Part shown: positions 1 to 8,193 of the stretch, one piece after another | Position numbering within the stretch: position 1 is the first letter of the stretch | How the letters are laid out: each line of letters opens with the position of its first letter | From: Marinoscillum pacificum | GTDB taxonomy: Bacteria; Bacteroidota; Bacteroidia; Cytophagales; Cyclobacteriaceae | Assembly: GCF_024714495.1 (NCBI RefSeq) | Contig: NZ_JAMZMJ010000002.1 | Location: forward strand, 496,001-560,000 | Direction of reading: 5' to 3' | DNA: 64,000 nt | Notes under the pieces: model-generated | What the model was told of the DNA's origin: nothing | Seen by the model: the letters and a program-made list of their open reading frames with translations, nothing else | Database searches by the model: none | Program-made: the position numbers and the translations under genes

Positions 1-475
1 TAATGCCTGGTTTCTGTGCAACGGCAAAACCTGCTGATCTTGCTAAACGGTTGCAGTCACCTTCAATAAAATTATCGAATCTATAAGAAGAGTTAAGATT
101 TGAGTTGTTCTTTAACTCACGATAAAAGTCTGGATTCTTGTAGGCATCGTATCCATTGACACGATTTTTATTGTGATTATTGCTTCCTCCTGATACGCTA
201 ACCGTTGTTGGCTGCACAGAGTCATTACCACGATCTACTACAACAGAATATTCCAATCTCCCATTTTCGCCGATTTGAGATTTGATTGCCTGCTTTAGTA
301 AATGCACGTAGTTTTCCTCCAGCCACTCGTAAAAGAATTGACTTGGAACCTGTATTGTCAACACCTCATTATGAAGTCTGACAGGCTGAATTGGCTCAAA
401 CCAGGTTGAAAAACTTTGAGCAGGAATGCGCTCTCTTATAAATAAGAGGCATTTTTCCCATGTCTCTACGTGCAT
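1..475 (-). CDS. dnaA: Chromosomal replication initiator DnaA, N-terminal part (runs off left edge)
   Basis: Translating the complement from the ATG at 475 gives about 158 residues beginning MHVETWEKCL. Domain I is recognisable from the motif PAQSFSTWFEP at about residues 17-27 and a following VPSQFFYEWLEENY segment. A Ser/Asn-rich linker (domain II) follows at about residues 80-120. The start of the AAA+ ATPase is seen in NFIEGDCNRLA and AVAQKPG just before the edge; the Walker motifs and the DNA-binding domain IV lie outside the window. DnaA opens the replication origin and regulates its own gene. It is divergent from the mutase gene at 719, and a DnaA box lies in the spacer. Family identity is certain from the sequence; only completeness is unknown. 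Confidence 0.93.
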   Translation of the reverse strand, partial: MHVETWEKCLLFIRERIPAQSFSTWFEPIQPVRLHNEVLTIQVPSQFFYEWLEENYVHLLKQAIKSQIGENGRLEYSVVVDRGNDSVQPTTVSVSGGSNNHNKNRVNGYDAYKNPDFYRELKNNSNLNSSYRFDNFIEGDCNRLARSAGFAVAQKPGI

Positions 476-547
476 CGGCGATTTAAATTTTTACTTTGGA
501 AAACAGACCAAAAAAGATACCCTTTCAGATTAGGGGGACATCAAAAT

Positions 548-556
548 TGTGGATAA
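548..556 (-). promoter_or_regulatory. Perfect DnaA box upstream of dnaA
   Basis: The minus strand reads TTATCCACA, the exact consensus DnaA box, 73 bases upstream of the dnaA start codon and inside an AT-rich 243-bp intergenic region (476-718). I see no second perfect box. Autoregulation of dnaA is the simplest reading. A full origin would need more boxes and a DNA-unwinding element, which I cannot support here. Confidence 0.6.
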
Positions 557-718
557 ATTTTTTAAGAAAAAAATGACATTTGCTCTTGACTTTTTATAAT
601 CCTTTTATCCGCCTAAAAAAGCACGGTTTAACTCTAATTTTCTTGAAAAAATACAAGTAGATTTTTTAGAGCTAAATTTACTGTGAGACGGCTTGGTGAT
701 TTCATAAATTTGACCATC

Positions 719-3700
719 ATGAAAAACAACATCCCCAATTTTAACGAATTCCCAAAAACATCCTACCAAGAGTGGGAAAACGCTGCCACAAAATTACTGA
801 AAGGCAAATCTCCAAAAGAAGCGCTTCAATGGTCAATCGTAAACGGCATCAATTTAGGAGCTTATTATGATGAGTCCAATTCCATATCCACTAACTATAT
901 CAACGAAATCCTAGAGCCAACTGATTCTTCAGAGTGGATTCAATACGAAAGAGTCATTGTTGTCAATACAAAAGAAGCCAATGCGCATGCGAAACAGGCA
1001 TTGATGAATGGGTGCTCAGGCATTTTATTTCAGGGTGATTTAACATCCTATAATATAGATGAGTTACTGGACGGAATCGAACCAGCACATTGCCAATTGG
1101 CTTTCAACAATTCTGGAGTACCGATAACGATCAACCAATCTATTGATGGTTTTGGAAAAGGATGCACTGCTTTTGGAGATCAGTTTAGAGAATTGATTGA
1201 AATTGATAACAGTGAAATCAACGAGCAAGTAGTTCTTGCCATGATGAATCTTTTCGAGTCCAAGGCCAAATTGACAATCTCGTTGGAAATCGGAACAGAT
1301 TTCTTCCATGAATTATCCAAAATTCGAGCAATTAAGCTTTTAGCTAAAGGACTTGAAAAACTCCATAAAAAAGTATTTGATTTCACCATCCATGCCACCT
1401 TATTAAAAGGAACTGATGAGAGCAATCACTTATTAAGACAAACTACTTCTGGTATTGCAGCCATTATTGGTGGAGTAGACAGCATCACCTTCAATCCAGG
1501 AGAAACCTCCTGGGCAGCCAAAGGATCACATCGCATCAGCAGAAATATCGGAAATCTGATTCGTCATGAGTCCAAGATGAGCACCATTCAATCTGCAGCA
1601 AACGGATCTTTCTTTATTGACACACTTACGGATCAGCTTGCTCGCTTAGTTTGGACACAATTGGATGATGTATTTACATTAAATAAGTCTTTTGAAGAAG
1701 CCTTTACTATTGCAAAAACTTCGCCAAGCCCTAATTTTTCTCAGTTAGGCTATTCCGCTGGGGTTCCCCCATTCCTGCGTGGACCCTACGCAACGATGTA
1801 TGCCGTAAGACCATGGACTATCAGACAATATGCAGGCTTCTCCACAGCAGAAGAGTCTAATGCATTTTATAGACGCAATTTAGCAGCTGGTCAAAAGGGA
1901 CTTTCTGTGGCATTTGATTTGGCAACGCACCGGGGCTATGATAGTGATCACCCTCGAGTTTCTGGAGATGTGGGTAAAGCGGGAGTTGCTATTGATTCCG
2001 TTGAGGATATGAAGATCTTGTTTGATCAAATTCCACTAGATGAAATGTCAGTCTCCATGACCATGAATGGAGCGGTAATTCCTGTAATGGCCTTTTATAT
2101 AGTAGCCGCAGAAGAACATGGAGTAACTCCAGAAAAATTGACTGGAACCATTCAGAATGACATTCTCAAGGAGTTCATGGTGCGCAATACGTATATCTAC
2201 CCTCCTAAACCTTCCATGCGAATCATCGCAGATATTTTCAGATATACCTCAGAGAAAATGCCGAAATTCAACTCTATCAGTATCAGTGGCTATCACATGC
2301 ATGAAGCAGGCGCTACTGCTGCGATTGAGCTCGCTTTTACCCTTGCGGATGGCGTAGAATACATCAAAACAGGCCTGGAAGCAGGCATCAAAATCGATGC
2401 ATTTGCTCCGAGACTTTCTTTCTTCTGGGGAATAGGCATGAATTTCTTTACTGAAATCGCCAAAATGCGAGCTGGAAGAATCCTATGGGCGAAATTGGTC
2501 AATCAATTCAATCCGGAAAGTGATAAATCACTCGCACTTAGAACACATAGCCAAACATCAGGATACAGTTTAACAGCTCAAGATCCATACAACAATGTTG
2601 GTAGAACCGCTATTGAAGCTTTGGCCGCTGCATTTGGGCATACGCAATCCTTGCACACCAATGCACTAGATGAAGCCATCGCTTTACCGACAGATTACTC
2701 TGCAGCCATCGCCAGAGAAACTCAGAAGTATCTGCAAAGTGAAATTAACATCACACAAGTAGTAGATCCTTGGGGTGGATCTCACGAGGTGGAGAAATTG
2801 ACCAACGATCTAATCAATGAAGCCTGGGAAATCATACAGGAAGTTGAAGAAATGGGCGGTATGGCCAAGGCCATCGAATCTGGCTATCCGAAAATGAAAA
2901 TCGAAGAAGCCGCGGCGAGAAAACAGGCTAAAATTGATTCAGGAAAAGAAATAATAGTAGGTATCAATCGATTTGCCACGGATGAAAAAACCGAAATAGA
3001 TCTACTGGAAGTTGATAACAATGAAGTACGAAACAAGCAAATAGCCAGACTTGAATCAATCAAAGCCTCTAGAAATCAGGAAGCAGTAGATCAAACTCTA
3101 AAAGCGATTACCGAAGCATGCAAGAACAATACTGGCAACTTATTAGAACTTGCCGTAAATGCTGCACGCGAACGGGCAACCTTAGGAGAAATCTCAAATG
3201 CTATGGAAGAGGTATTCGGAAGATACCAGGCAAAAAACGAAACAATATCAGGCGTGTATTCATCAGAAATCAAACAAGACGAACACTTCAAAAACGCTAG
3301 AGAACTGGCCGATAAGTTTGAAGAAATGGAAGGTCGAAGACCAAGAATACTTGTCGCTAAAATGGGTCAGGATGGTCATGACAGAGGAGCTAAAGTAATT
3401 GCCACAGCATTTGCTGATCTGGGCTTTGACGTAGATATGGGACCACTATTCCAAACACCAGAAGAAGTAGCTCTACAAGCAGCTGAAAATGATGTTCACA
3501 TGGTAGGTGCATCTTCCCTGGCTGGAGGACATAAAACCTTGGTGCCCGAATTGGTACAAGAACTTAAAAAAATTGGTAGAGAAGATATCCTGGTAATAGC
3601 AGGAGGCATCATTCCTGAAAATGATTATCCATTCTTAAAAGAAGCTGGTGTATCATTCATCTTTGGCCCAGGAACAGTGATCTCCAAGGCAGCAAGTGAG

Positions 3701-3721
3701 ATTCTTGACAATATGCTGTAA
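719..3721 (+). CDS. mutB: Methylmalonyl-CoA mutase, single chain with MutA-like N-terminal half fused to MutB
   Basis: This enzyme interconverts methylmalonyl-CoA and succinyl-CoA using adenosylcobalamin. Residues about 344-850 are the catalytic MutB barrel ([43 protein letters not shown]). The C-terminal 140 residues are the B12-binding domain with the base-off motif DGHDRGAKV and the downstream GAS and GG loops. Residues 1-340 are unusual: they resemble the small subunit MutA barrel ([10 protein letters not shown] at the start; [10 protein letters not shown] and [12 protein letters not shown] later) but have no B12 domain of their own. At about 1000 residues it is longer than ordinary MutB (about 720). 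I chose the ATG at 719; a GTG at 683 would add 12 residues with no homology support. The B12 uptake genes and meaB nearby fit its cofactor need. Confidence 0.93.
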   Translation: MKNNIPNFNEFPKTSYQEWENAATKLLKGKSPKEALQWSIVNGINLGAYYDESNSISTNYINEILEPTDSSEWIQYERVIVVNTKEANAHAKQALMNGCSGILFQGDLTSYNIDELLDGIEPAHCQLAFNNSGVPITINQSIDGFGKGCTAFGDQFRELIEIDNSEINEQVVLAMMNLFESKAKLTISLEIGTDFFHELSKIRAIKLLAKGLEKLHKKVFDFTIHATLLKGTDESNHLLRQTTSGIAAIIGGVDSITFNPGETSWAAKGSHRISRNIGNLIRHESKMSTIQSAANGSFFIDTLTDQLARLVWTQLDDVFTLNKSFEEAFTIAKTSPSPNFSQLGYSAGVPPFLRGPYATMYAVRPWTIRQYAGFSTAEESNAFYRRNLAAGQKGLSVAFDLATHRGYDSDHPRVSGDVGKAGVAIDSVEDMKILFDQIPLDEMSVSMTMNGAVIPVMAFYIVAAEEHGVTPEKLTGTIQNDILKEFMVRNTYIYPPKPSMRIIADIFRYTSEKMPKFNSISISGYHMHEAGATAAIELAFTLADGVEYIKTGLEAGIKIDAFAPRLSFFWGIGMNFFTEIAKMRAGRILWAKLVNQFNPESDKSLALRTHSQTSGYSLTAQDPYNNVGRTAIEALAAAFGHTQSLHTNALDEAIALPTDYSAAIARETQKYLQSEINITQVVDPWGGSHEVEKLTNDLINEAWEIIQEVEEMGGMAKAIESGYPKMKIEEAAARKQAKIDSGKEIIVGINRFATDEKTEIDLLEVDNNEVRNKQIARLESIKASRNQEAVDQTLKAITEACKNNTGNLLELAVNAARERATLGEISNAMEEVFGRYQAKNETISGVYSSEIKQDEHFKNARELADKFEEMEGRRPRILVAKMGQDGHDRGAKVIATAFADLGFDVDMGPLFQTPEEVALQAAENDVHMVGASSLAGGHKTLVPELVQELKKIGREDILVIAGGIIPENDYPFLKEAGVSFIFGPGTVISKAASEILDNML

Positions 3722-3757
3722 TAGAACTCATTTGACTACTTGCCAAAGAGCATAAAA

Positions 3758-3788
3758 AAACCCTGACAAATCAAATCTGTCAGGGTTT
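3758..3788. terminator. Bidirectional intrinsic terminator between mutase and FecR-like gene
   Basis: Stem AAACCCTGACA (3758-3768) pairs perfectly with TGTCAGGGTTT (3778-3788) across a 9-base loop, with A/T runs on both flanks. It sits between two convergent genes, so it can stop transcription from both sides. Confidence 0.85.
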
Positions 3789-3811
3789 ATATTTTATAAG
3801 AACTTTTCTAA

Positions 3812-4738
3812 TTACTCAGCAAGACCATTTTTGATCAAGAAACCTTCGTAAAGCTCCTGAAAATCTTCGATATCTGGAGACATTTTGATTGCTTCTTCAT
3901 ACTTAGTCAATGCATCTAGAATCAAACCATTTTCTTCATAGAAAGAAGCGTAGATGATTTTGTTAAGCGGAGAATCCTCAGAAACCTCGCTCTTCAAGTT
4001 AGCAAGACCTTCTTGAACCTCAACTTTGTCACCAGACTTAACTTTCTTGATTCCGATTTCACCAGAAGAGATCTCTTCATCACCTTTCTTTTGAATCTTA
4101 ACAAGGTATAAGCCCATATCATAAGCTAATGCCTCATCAGAGAAATCAAGTTCGATAGAAGTTTTGTCAGTTTCTTTTGAGAAAATCTCTTCATTGAAGA
4201 TGTTCTCAATTTTCACTACGTAAAGATCTCCTTCTTCCATACCTTCTGGAGCATCCCATCTAAGGATAGCTGTACTACCAAGAAGATCTGCTTGTGATGG
4301 AGCCATCACATTGATTGCTGCCGAACCAGTAGCTCTGGAAACCGCTCCAGTTGCATTCATTCTTGATCTGTAGCTTCCACCCTCTTCTTCGTTCATTTTG
4401 TTCATTACGAATTGAGCGTATCTGCTAGCGATACTTGAACTTCCAGTACTGATATTCTTCTCAATGTCTGACACCTTTTTAGTACCGGCACCTCTGATTT
4501 CAGTGGTTTTACCAGTCTTGTGCATCAAACCAATATATGCACCTTCCGATGCAATGATCTCATCTCCTGAATTAAGCTTGGCACCAGTCTTTAGCGTTTC
4601 AGCTTGAGCGCTACCAGCTTTCTTAATTTGGTTTTCACCTTTGTTTGCTAATACTCTAAAAGCATAATCCTGAGCGGTGACGATAGTGCTTACTAGCATC
4701 ATACCAGCAACAAAAGCATAAGAAATAAACTTTCTCAT
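3812..4738 (-). CDS. Secreted FecR-like domain protein with C-terminal TPR-like helix pair
   Basis: The protein has about 308 residues. A signal peptide (MRKFISYAFVAGMMLVSTIVTAQ) ends near residue 23. Residues about 25-105 look like a FecR-type periplasmic domain: LKTGAKLNSGDEI followed by a glycine-rich strand pattern ending in KTTEIRGAG. Residues about 150-220 are beta-rich (ILRWDAPEG, fibronectin-like), and the last 55 residues resemble a TPR unit (ALTKYEEAIKMSPD). The gene lies 35 bases downstream of the CHASE2 gene on the same strand, so the two probably form an operon. In the FecR family this domain senses or relays signals in the periplasm; here no sigma factor or anti-sigma gene is adjacent. 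Start 4738 gives the cleaner signal peptide; ATG 4744 is possible. Function unknown. Confidence 0.75.
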   Translation of the reverse strand: MRKFISYAFVAGMMLVSTIVTAQDYAFRVLANKGENQIKKAGSAQAETLKTGAKLNSGDEIIASEGAYIGLMHKTGKTTEIRGAGTKKVSDIEKNISTGSSSIASRYAQFVMNKMNEEEGGSYRSRMNATGAVSRATGSAAINVMAPSQADLLGSTAILRWDAPEGMEEGDLYVVKIENIFNEEIFSKETDKTSIELDFSDEALAYDMGLYLVKIQKKGDEEISSGEIGIKKVKSGDKVEVQEGLANLKSEVSEDSPLNKIIYASFYEENGLILDALTKYEEAIKMSPDIEDFQELYEGFLIKNGLAE

Positions 4739-4773
4739 AATCATTTAGCGTTTGTATAAAATGTGTTGTAAAG

Positions 4774-6024
4774 TTATAATTTATCAACTTTAAAAAGAGA
4801 CTTTCGCCCCTCTTTGGTAAATGAATTTTTTACTACTCCGTAATACACCTCCAAAGAATCACCTGCTAAGGCCACTGCAGCCAGGGCTACTCCGATTTCT
4901 GCTTTGAAGCTGTACAACTCTAGTATATATATGACCCCATATGTCAAAACACCAATCTCTAATAGCTGGAATAGTTTGGTGATCCCGTCATACCATTTTG
5001 GAATCTTGCGATAGATAAGCGAAAATAATGCCACATTTAAAAAACATAATACAATCGCAAAAATATAGCCTGCTCCATCACTCATATCATCGATATAATC
5101 CCTGTTTAAGATCATTGATATGATATTGGCATGGACAACTCCACCATACATATCAGGAAATGCTCTACCGATATAAATCTCATTTAATGGAGTGTAGAAT
5201 TTATCTTCGAAAGACTCTCTGTCTCCCAGATATCTTCCTAAATAACAAAACATTACTACTTTGTCCTCTATAATATCTGGAGTGAAGTTTTCTTCAAATA
5301 CATCAGCTACATCCAGTGCATAATATTTATTACCAAACTTGGTAGCTCCATAATCAAGCACATTGCCACGGTAGTTGATAATTTCTTCAAGATTGTTTCT
5401 TGCTAAAAAATCAGCTGCAGCTAAAGAATCATATTGTTCTGCCATTTTAACTGCAAATGCCACATGATTCACTCCATTGATTTCTTGTTGAGGAATGAAT
5501 GTTCTACACATTTTCAACTCTTCTTGTGTATCGGCATCCGTCACCAAATTCACAAAAGCATTGTGATTGGCAAAAGAATTAAATACTTCCCAAGAATAAG
5601 CCACCGTATCATTGGTCGGATCTTCCTCATCCAGCAGAAGTTTTTCTGCCAAAATCAGGTTTTCTACACTCTCAAGACCAGACATCAACATCATATCACC
5701 TTCTGGATCATCTTCATGTGGATCGTAAAAGAAGGAGTCAATACCGATACATGCAGGATTGTATTTAGCAATAATCTGTAACATCATCCCAATTTCACCT
5801 CTACTTAGGTTGCTGAGGTTGACCAGTACTACTCGATCATCTGCCACAGGATCATCCCGAAGTTGTGAAAACACAATGTCAGTAAGCTCCATATCACCAA
5901 AAGCATTACCAATAGGGTCAAATACGTCAAAGATCTTGAATGCTGTGAAACTGTTGAACAGTCCCATCAAGCCGAAAATGAATATGGTTCCGAATATTAC
6001 ATCTAACCAGAACTTTCTAAACAT
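4774..6024 (-). CDS. CHASE2-domain membrane protein without an output domain
   Basis: The protein has 416 residues. There is one N-terminal membrane segment (about 8-28), a large extracytoplasmic domain (about 30-310), and three membrane segments near the C-terminus (about 318-340, 350-372 and 374-394), followed by a short basic cytoplasmic tail. This is the CHASE2 topology. The extracellular part shows the family pattern: DDRVVLVNLSNLSRGEI, then a Pro-Ala-(hydrophobic)-Gly-Ile-Asp strand (IGIDSFFYDP) and GGVVHANII before the last helices. CHASE2 domains usually sense unknown ligands for kinases or cyclases, but this protein ends about 20 residues after the last helix, so it has no catalytic output. 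It is the first gene of a probable operon with the FecR-like protein and is divergent from meaB. Confidence 0.8.
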   Translation of the reverse strand: MFRKFWLDVIFGTIFIFGLMGLFNSFTAFKIFDVFDPIGNAFGDMELTDIVFSQLRDDPVADDRVVLVNLSNLSRGEIGMMLQIIAKYNPACIGIDSFFYDPHEDDPEGDMMLMSGLESVENLILAEKLLLDEEDPTNDTVAYSWEVFNSFANHNAFVNLVTDADTQEELKMCRTFIPQQEINGVNHVAFAVKMAEQYDSLAAADFLARNNLEEIINYRGNVLDYGATKFGNKYYALDVADVFEENFTPDIIEDKVVMFCYLGRYLGDRESFEDKFYTPLNEIYIGRAFPDMYGGVVHANIISMILNRDYIDDMSDGAGYIFAIVLCFLNVALFSLIYRKIPKWYDGITKLFQLLEIGVLTYGVIYILELYSFKAEIGVALAAVALAGDSLEVYYGVVKNSFTKEGRKSLFKVDKL

Positions 6025-6170
6025 ACTTTTTAACTGTTAGCGGGTGATTAAAAAAGATTTTACTTTACCCGCAATTAACCAGCATTCGGCCACAGATCAA
6101 ATGCAATATAAGTAAAATATAATTTTTTATTGAAATTAATCAATTTTTCAATCAAAATACATATAAAAAA

Positions 6171-7154
6171 ATGAAAGATCGAGCAATAAACAGACCCTCA
6201 TTAGACGAACTGGCCAAAGGTATCGATCAATCTAACCGAATCATCCTTAGTCGGGCTATCACGGTCATAGAGAGCAAATTAGCATTTGACCAGAAGTTAG
6301 CAGCGAACTTATTGGATCAAATCATCCCACAAACCGGCAAGAGCATACGAATAGGCATTACAGGTGTTCCAGGAGTAGGTAAGAGCACGTTCATTGACAC
6401 GTTTGGATCTTACCTCACATCTATTGGAAAAAAAGTGGCCGTACTATCTATTGACCCCAGTAGTTCTATCACCAGAGGAAGTATTCTTGGTGACAAGACT
6501 CGAATGAACAGATTATCCAAGGATCCAAATGCGTATATCAGACCGTCTCCATCTGGAAATTCGCTGGGAGGAGTGGCTCAGAAGACCCGAGAAACTATAC
6601 TATTATGTGAAGCTGCAGGATATGATGTCATCATTGTAGAAACAGTAGGTGTGGGACAGTCTGAAACGAGTGTAAAAGACATGGTAGATTTCTTCCTACT
6701 GCTAATGCTTGCTGGTGGTGGTGATGAGCTTCAAGGAATAAAACGTGGCATTATGGAAATGGCTGATGCTTTGGTGATCAATAAAGCCGATGGTGACAAT
6801 ATCAATTCAGCCAAACGAGCGAAAAAGAACTATACGAACGCTCTTCATTTACTTCCTCCTCATGAAGGTGGATGGATAGTACCTGTAGAACTGTGTTCGG
6901 CCGTTGAAGAAACAGGCATTGATAATATCTGGAAAATGATGTGTGATTTTGAAGCTAAACTTTCTGGAAATCGCTTCTTAATAGAGAACAGAAGAAGACA
7001 AAACTTAAAATGGATGCATGAGCTCATCAAATTAAAATTGGAAGAGAGCTTTTATCATAATCCAGAAAAAATCGACAACATCAAAGAAATGGAAAAACAG
7101 GTAACTGCCGGCGAACTATCAGTCCGCCATGCAGTCACACAGTTATTTAGTTAA
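6171..7154 (+). CDS. meaB: MeaB/ArgK-type GTPase chaperone of methylmalonyl-CoA mutase
   Basis: MeaB loads and protects the adenosylcobalamin of methylmalonyl-CoA mutase in a GTP-dependent way. The 327-residue length is normal for the family. Motifs visible: P-loop GVPGVGKSTF (about residue 65-75), switch segment SIDPSSSITRGSILGDKTRM, the DxxG-like region VETVGVGQSE, and the guanine-specificity motif NKAD. The C-terminal helical dimerisation arm (LKLEESFYHN onwards) is present. The gene sits close to the mutase and in front of the B12 uptake genes. Its stop codon overlaps the convergent BtuG-like gene by 8 bases. The spacer from the CHASE2 gene is about 146 bp and very AT-rich. Confidence 0.95.
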   Translation: MKDRAINRPSLDELAKGIDQSNRIILSRAITVIESKLAFDQKLAANLLDQIIPQTGKSIRIGITGVPGVGKSTFIDTFGSYLTSIGKKVAVLSIDPSSSITRGSILGDKTRMNRLSKDPNAYIRPSPSGNSLGGVAQKTRETILLCEAAGYDVIIVETVGVGQSETSVKDMVDFFLLLMLAGGGDELQGIKRGIMEMADALVINKADGDNINSAKRAKKNYTNALHLLPPHEGGWIVPVELCSAVEETGIDNIWKMMCDFEAKLSGNRFLIENRRRQNLKWMHELIKLKLEESFYHNPEKIDNIKEMEKQVTAGELSVRHAVTQLFS

Positions 7155-8193
7155 ACGCAAAGCCGTTTGGTCCTCGACCTACATCGAAGGTTCCGATTAA
7201 TGACCCTTCGCTTGAAATTTTTAATACAGATCCCGCTTCGATAAATCCAGCAGCGTCAGTTACATAAAGAACGTCATCTGGACCTACTGCCAAACCATAA
7301 TAAGAGAACAGACTAGTAGATGTATATATTTCCTGAGCATCAGCTGTTCCTGATGTATTGATAGAATAAATAGCTGGCCCTACTGAATAAAACAACTTAG
7401 TGCCATCTACATTCACATCAATCTTTCCATTGAAATTAGCCTCAAGTTCTACTGTTGTTTTAATATCACCAGTTGCTGCATCCAATTCAACCAATTTTCC
7501 ATCATTTGCTGGCGCCCAATTTTCGTCATATCCCCCCTGACAAGACACCCATACATCACCTTGAGCATCTACTACAAGTAATTTAGGTGAAGTTCCCACT
7601 TCAATATCAGCAGTAACTGTCTCAGAATTTAGGTCAATTAGACTAACTGTGGTTCCAAAATTATTTGCTACGAACAATTTCTCCCCTGCTAATTTCACTC
7701 CTTCAGCACCGTACCCTACTTCTATTGACTTTGAAATATTTCCCGATTCCAAATCAAAAATGGTCACTTGCCCAGGATCAGTGAAACTCACCCATTCGGT
7801 TACATACCCATTATCTTCATCAGAATCCATGTATCTAGGAAGAGCTACATCATCTATCGTATACTGACTCTTTAAACTATCAGATAGGCTTACGACCTCT
7901 ATTTTATTGGAGTTGTTTACCACAGCAAAAAGCAAATCACCAGAAATATGAAGTGACTGAACTACATCGCCTAGATCTTTCGCATTTACACTAGCGAATA
8001 AATCATTGCTTACTTCACCTTCGCTACTGATAAAGCTTAAAGAGCCATCACCCTCACCAAAATTCCCTTCGTTGGAAACAAAAACACCTCCATCAAACTG
8101 ACCCACAACTTCCGGCTCTGGATCATTGCCATCACATGCAGCTAAAATTGAAATAACCGCTAAAAAGAAAAGTGATTTAAAAAACGTATTCAT
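7147..8193 (-). CDS. BtuG-like beta-propeller surface lipoprotein
   Basis: A 348-residue lipoprotein with a classical lipobox (SILAAC, Cys20) followed by an acidic DGNDPEPE stretch, which in Bacteroidota can serve as a surface-export signal. The rest is made of about 40-residue beta-propeller repeats of the YncE/DUF5074 kind (VFVSNEGNFG, KLFVANNFGTTVSLIDL, VLYVTDAAG). It overlaps the end of the TonB receptor gene by 4 bases (ATGA), so both are co-translated behind the cobalamin riboswitch. BtuG of Bacteroides is a propeller lipoprotein that binds cobalamin very tightly and caps BtuB. The same architecture and position make that role likely here, though family membership is inferred from context as much as sequence. 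Confidence 0.8.
   Translation of the reverse strand: MNTFFKSLFFLAVISILAACDGNDPEPEVVGQFDGGVFVSNEGNFGEGDGSLSFISSEGEVSNDLFASVNAKDLGDVVQSLHISGDLLFAVVNNSNKIEVVSLSDSLKSQYTIDDVALPRYMDSDEDNGYVTEWVSFTDPGQVTIFDLESGNISKSIEVGYGAEGVKLAGEKLFVANNFGTTVSLIDLNSETVTADIEVGTSPKLLVVDAQGDVWVSCQGGYDENWAPANDGKLVELDAATGDIKTTVELEANFNGKIDVNVDGTKLFYSVGPAIYSINTSGTADAQEIYTSTSLFSYYGLAVGPDDVLYVTDAAGFIEAGSVLKISSEGSLIGTFDVGRGPNGFAFN

Noticed and set aside
683-718. GTG start 12 codons before the mutase ATG
   Set aside because: The added residues have no resemblance to MutA, and the ATG at 719 opens directly into the conserved N-terminal region.
476-718. Chromosomal origin next to dnaA
   Set aside because: Only one perfect DnaA box is visible and there is no clear cluster or unwinding element, so an origin call is not supported.
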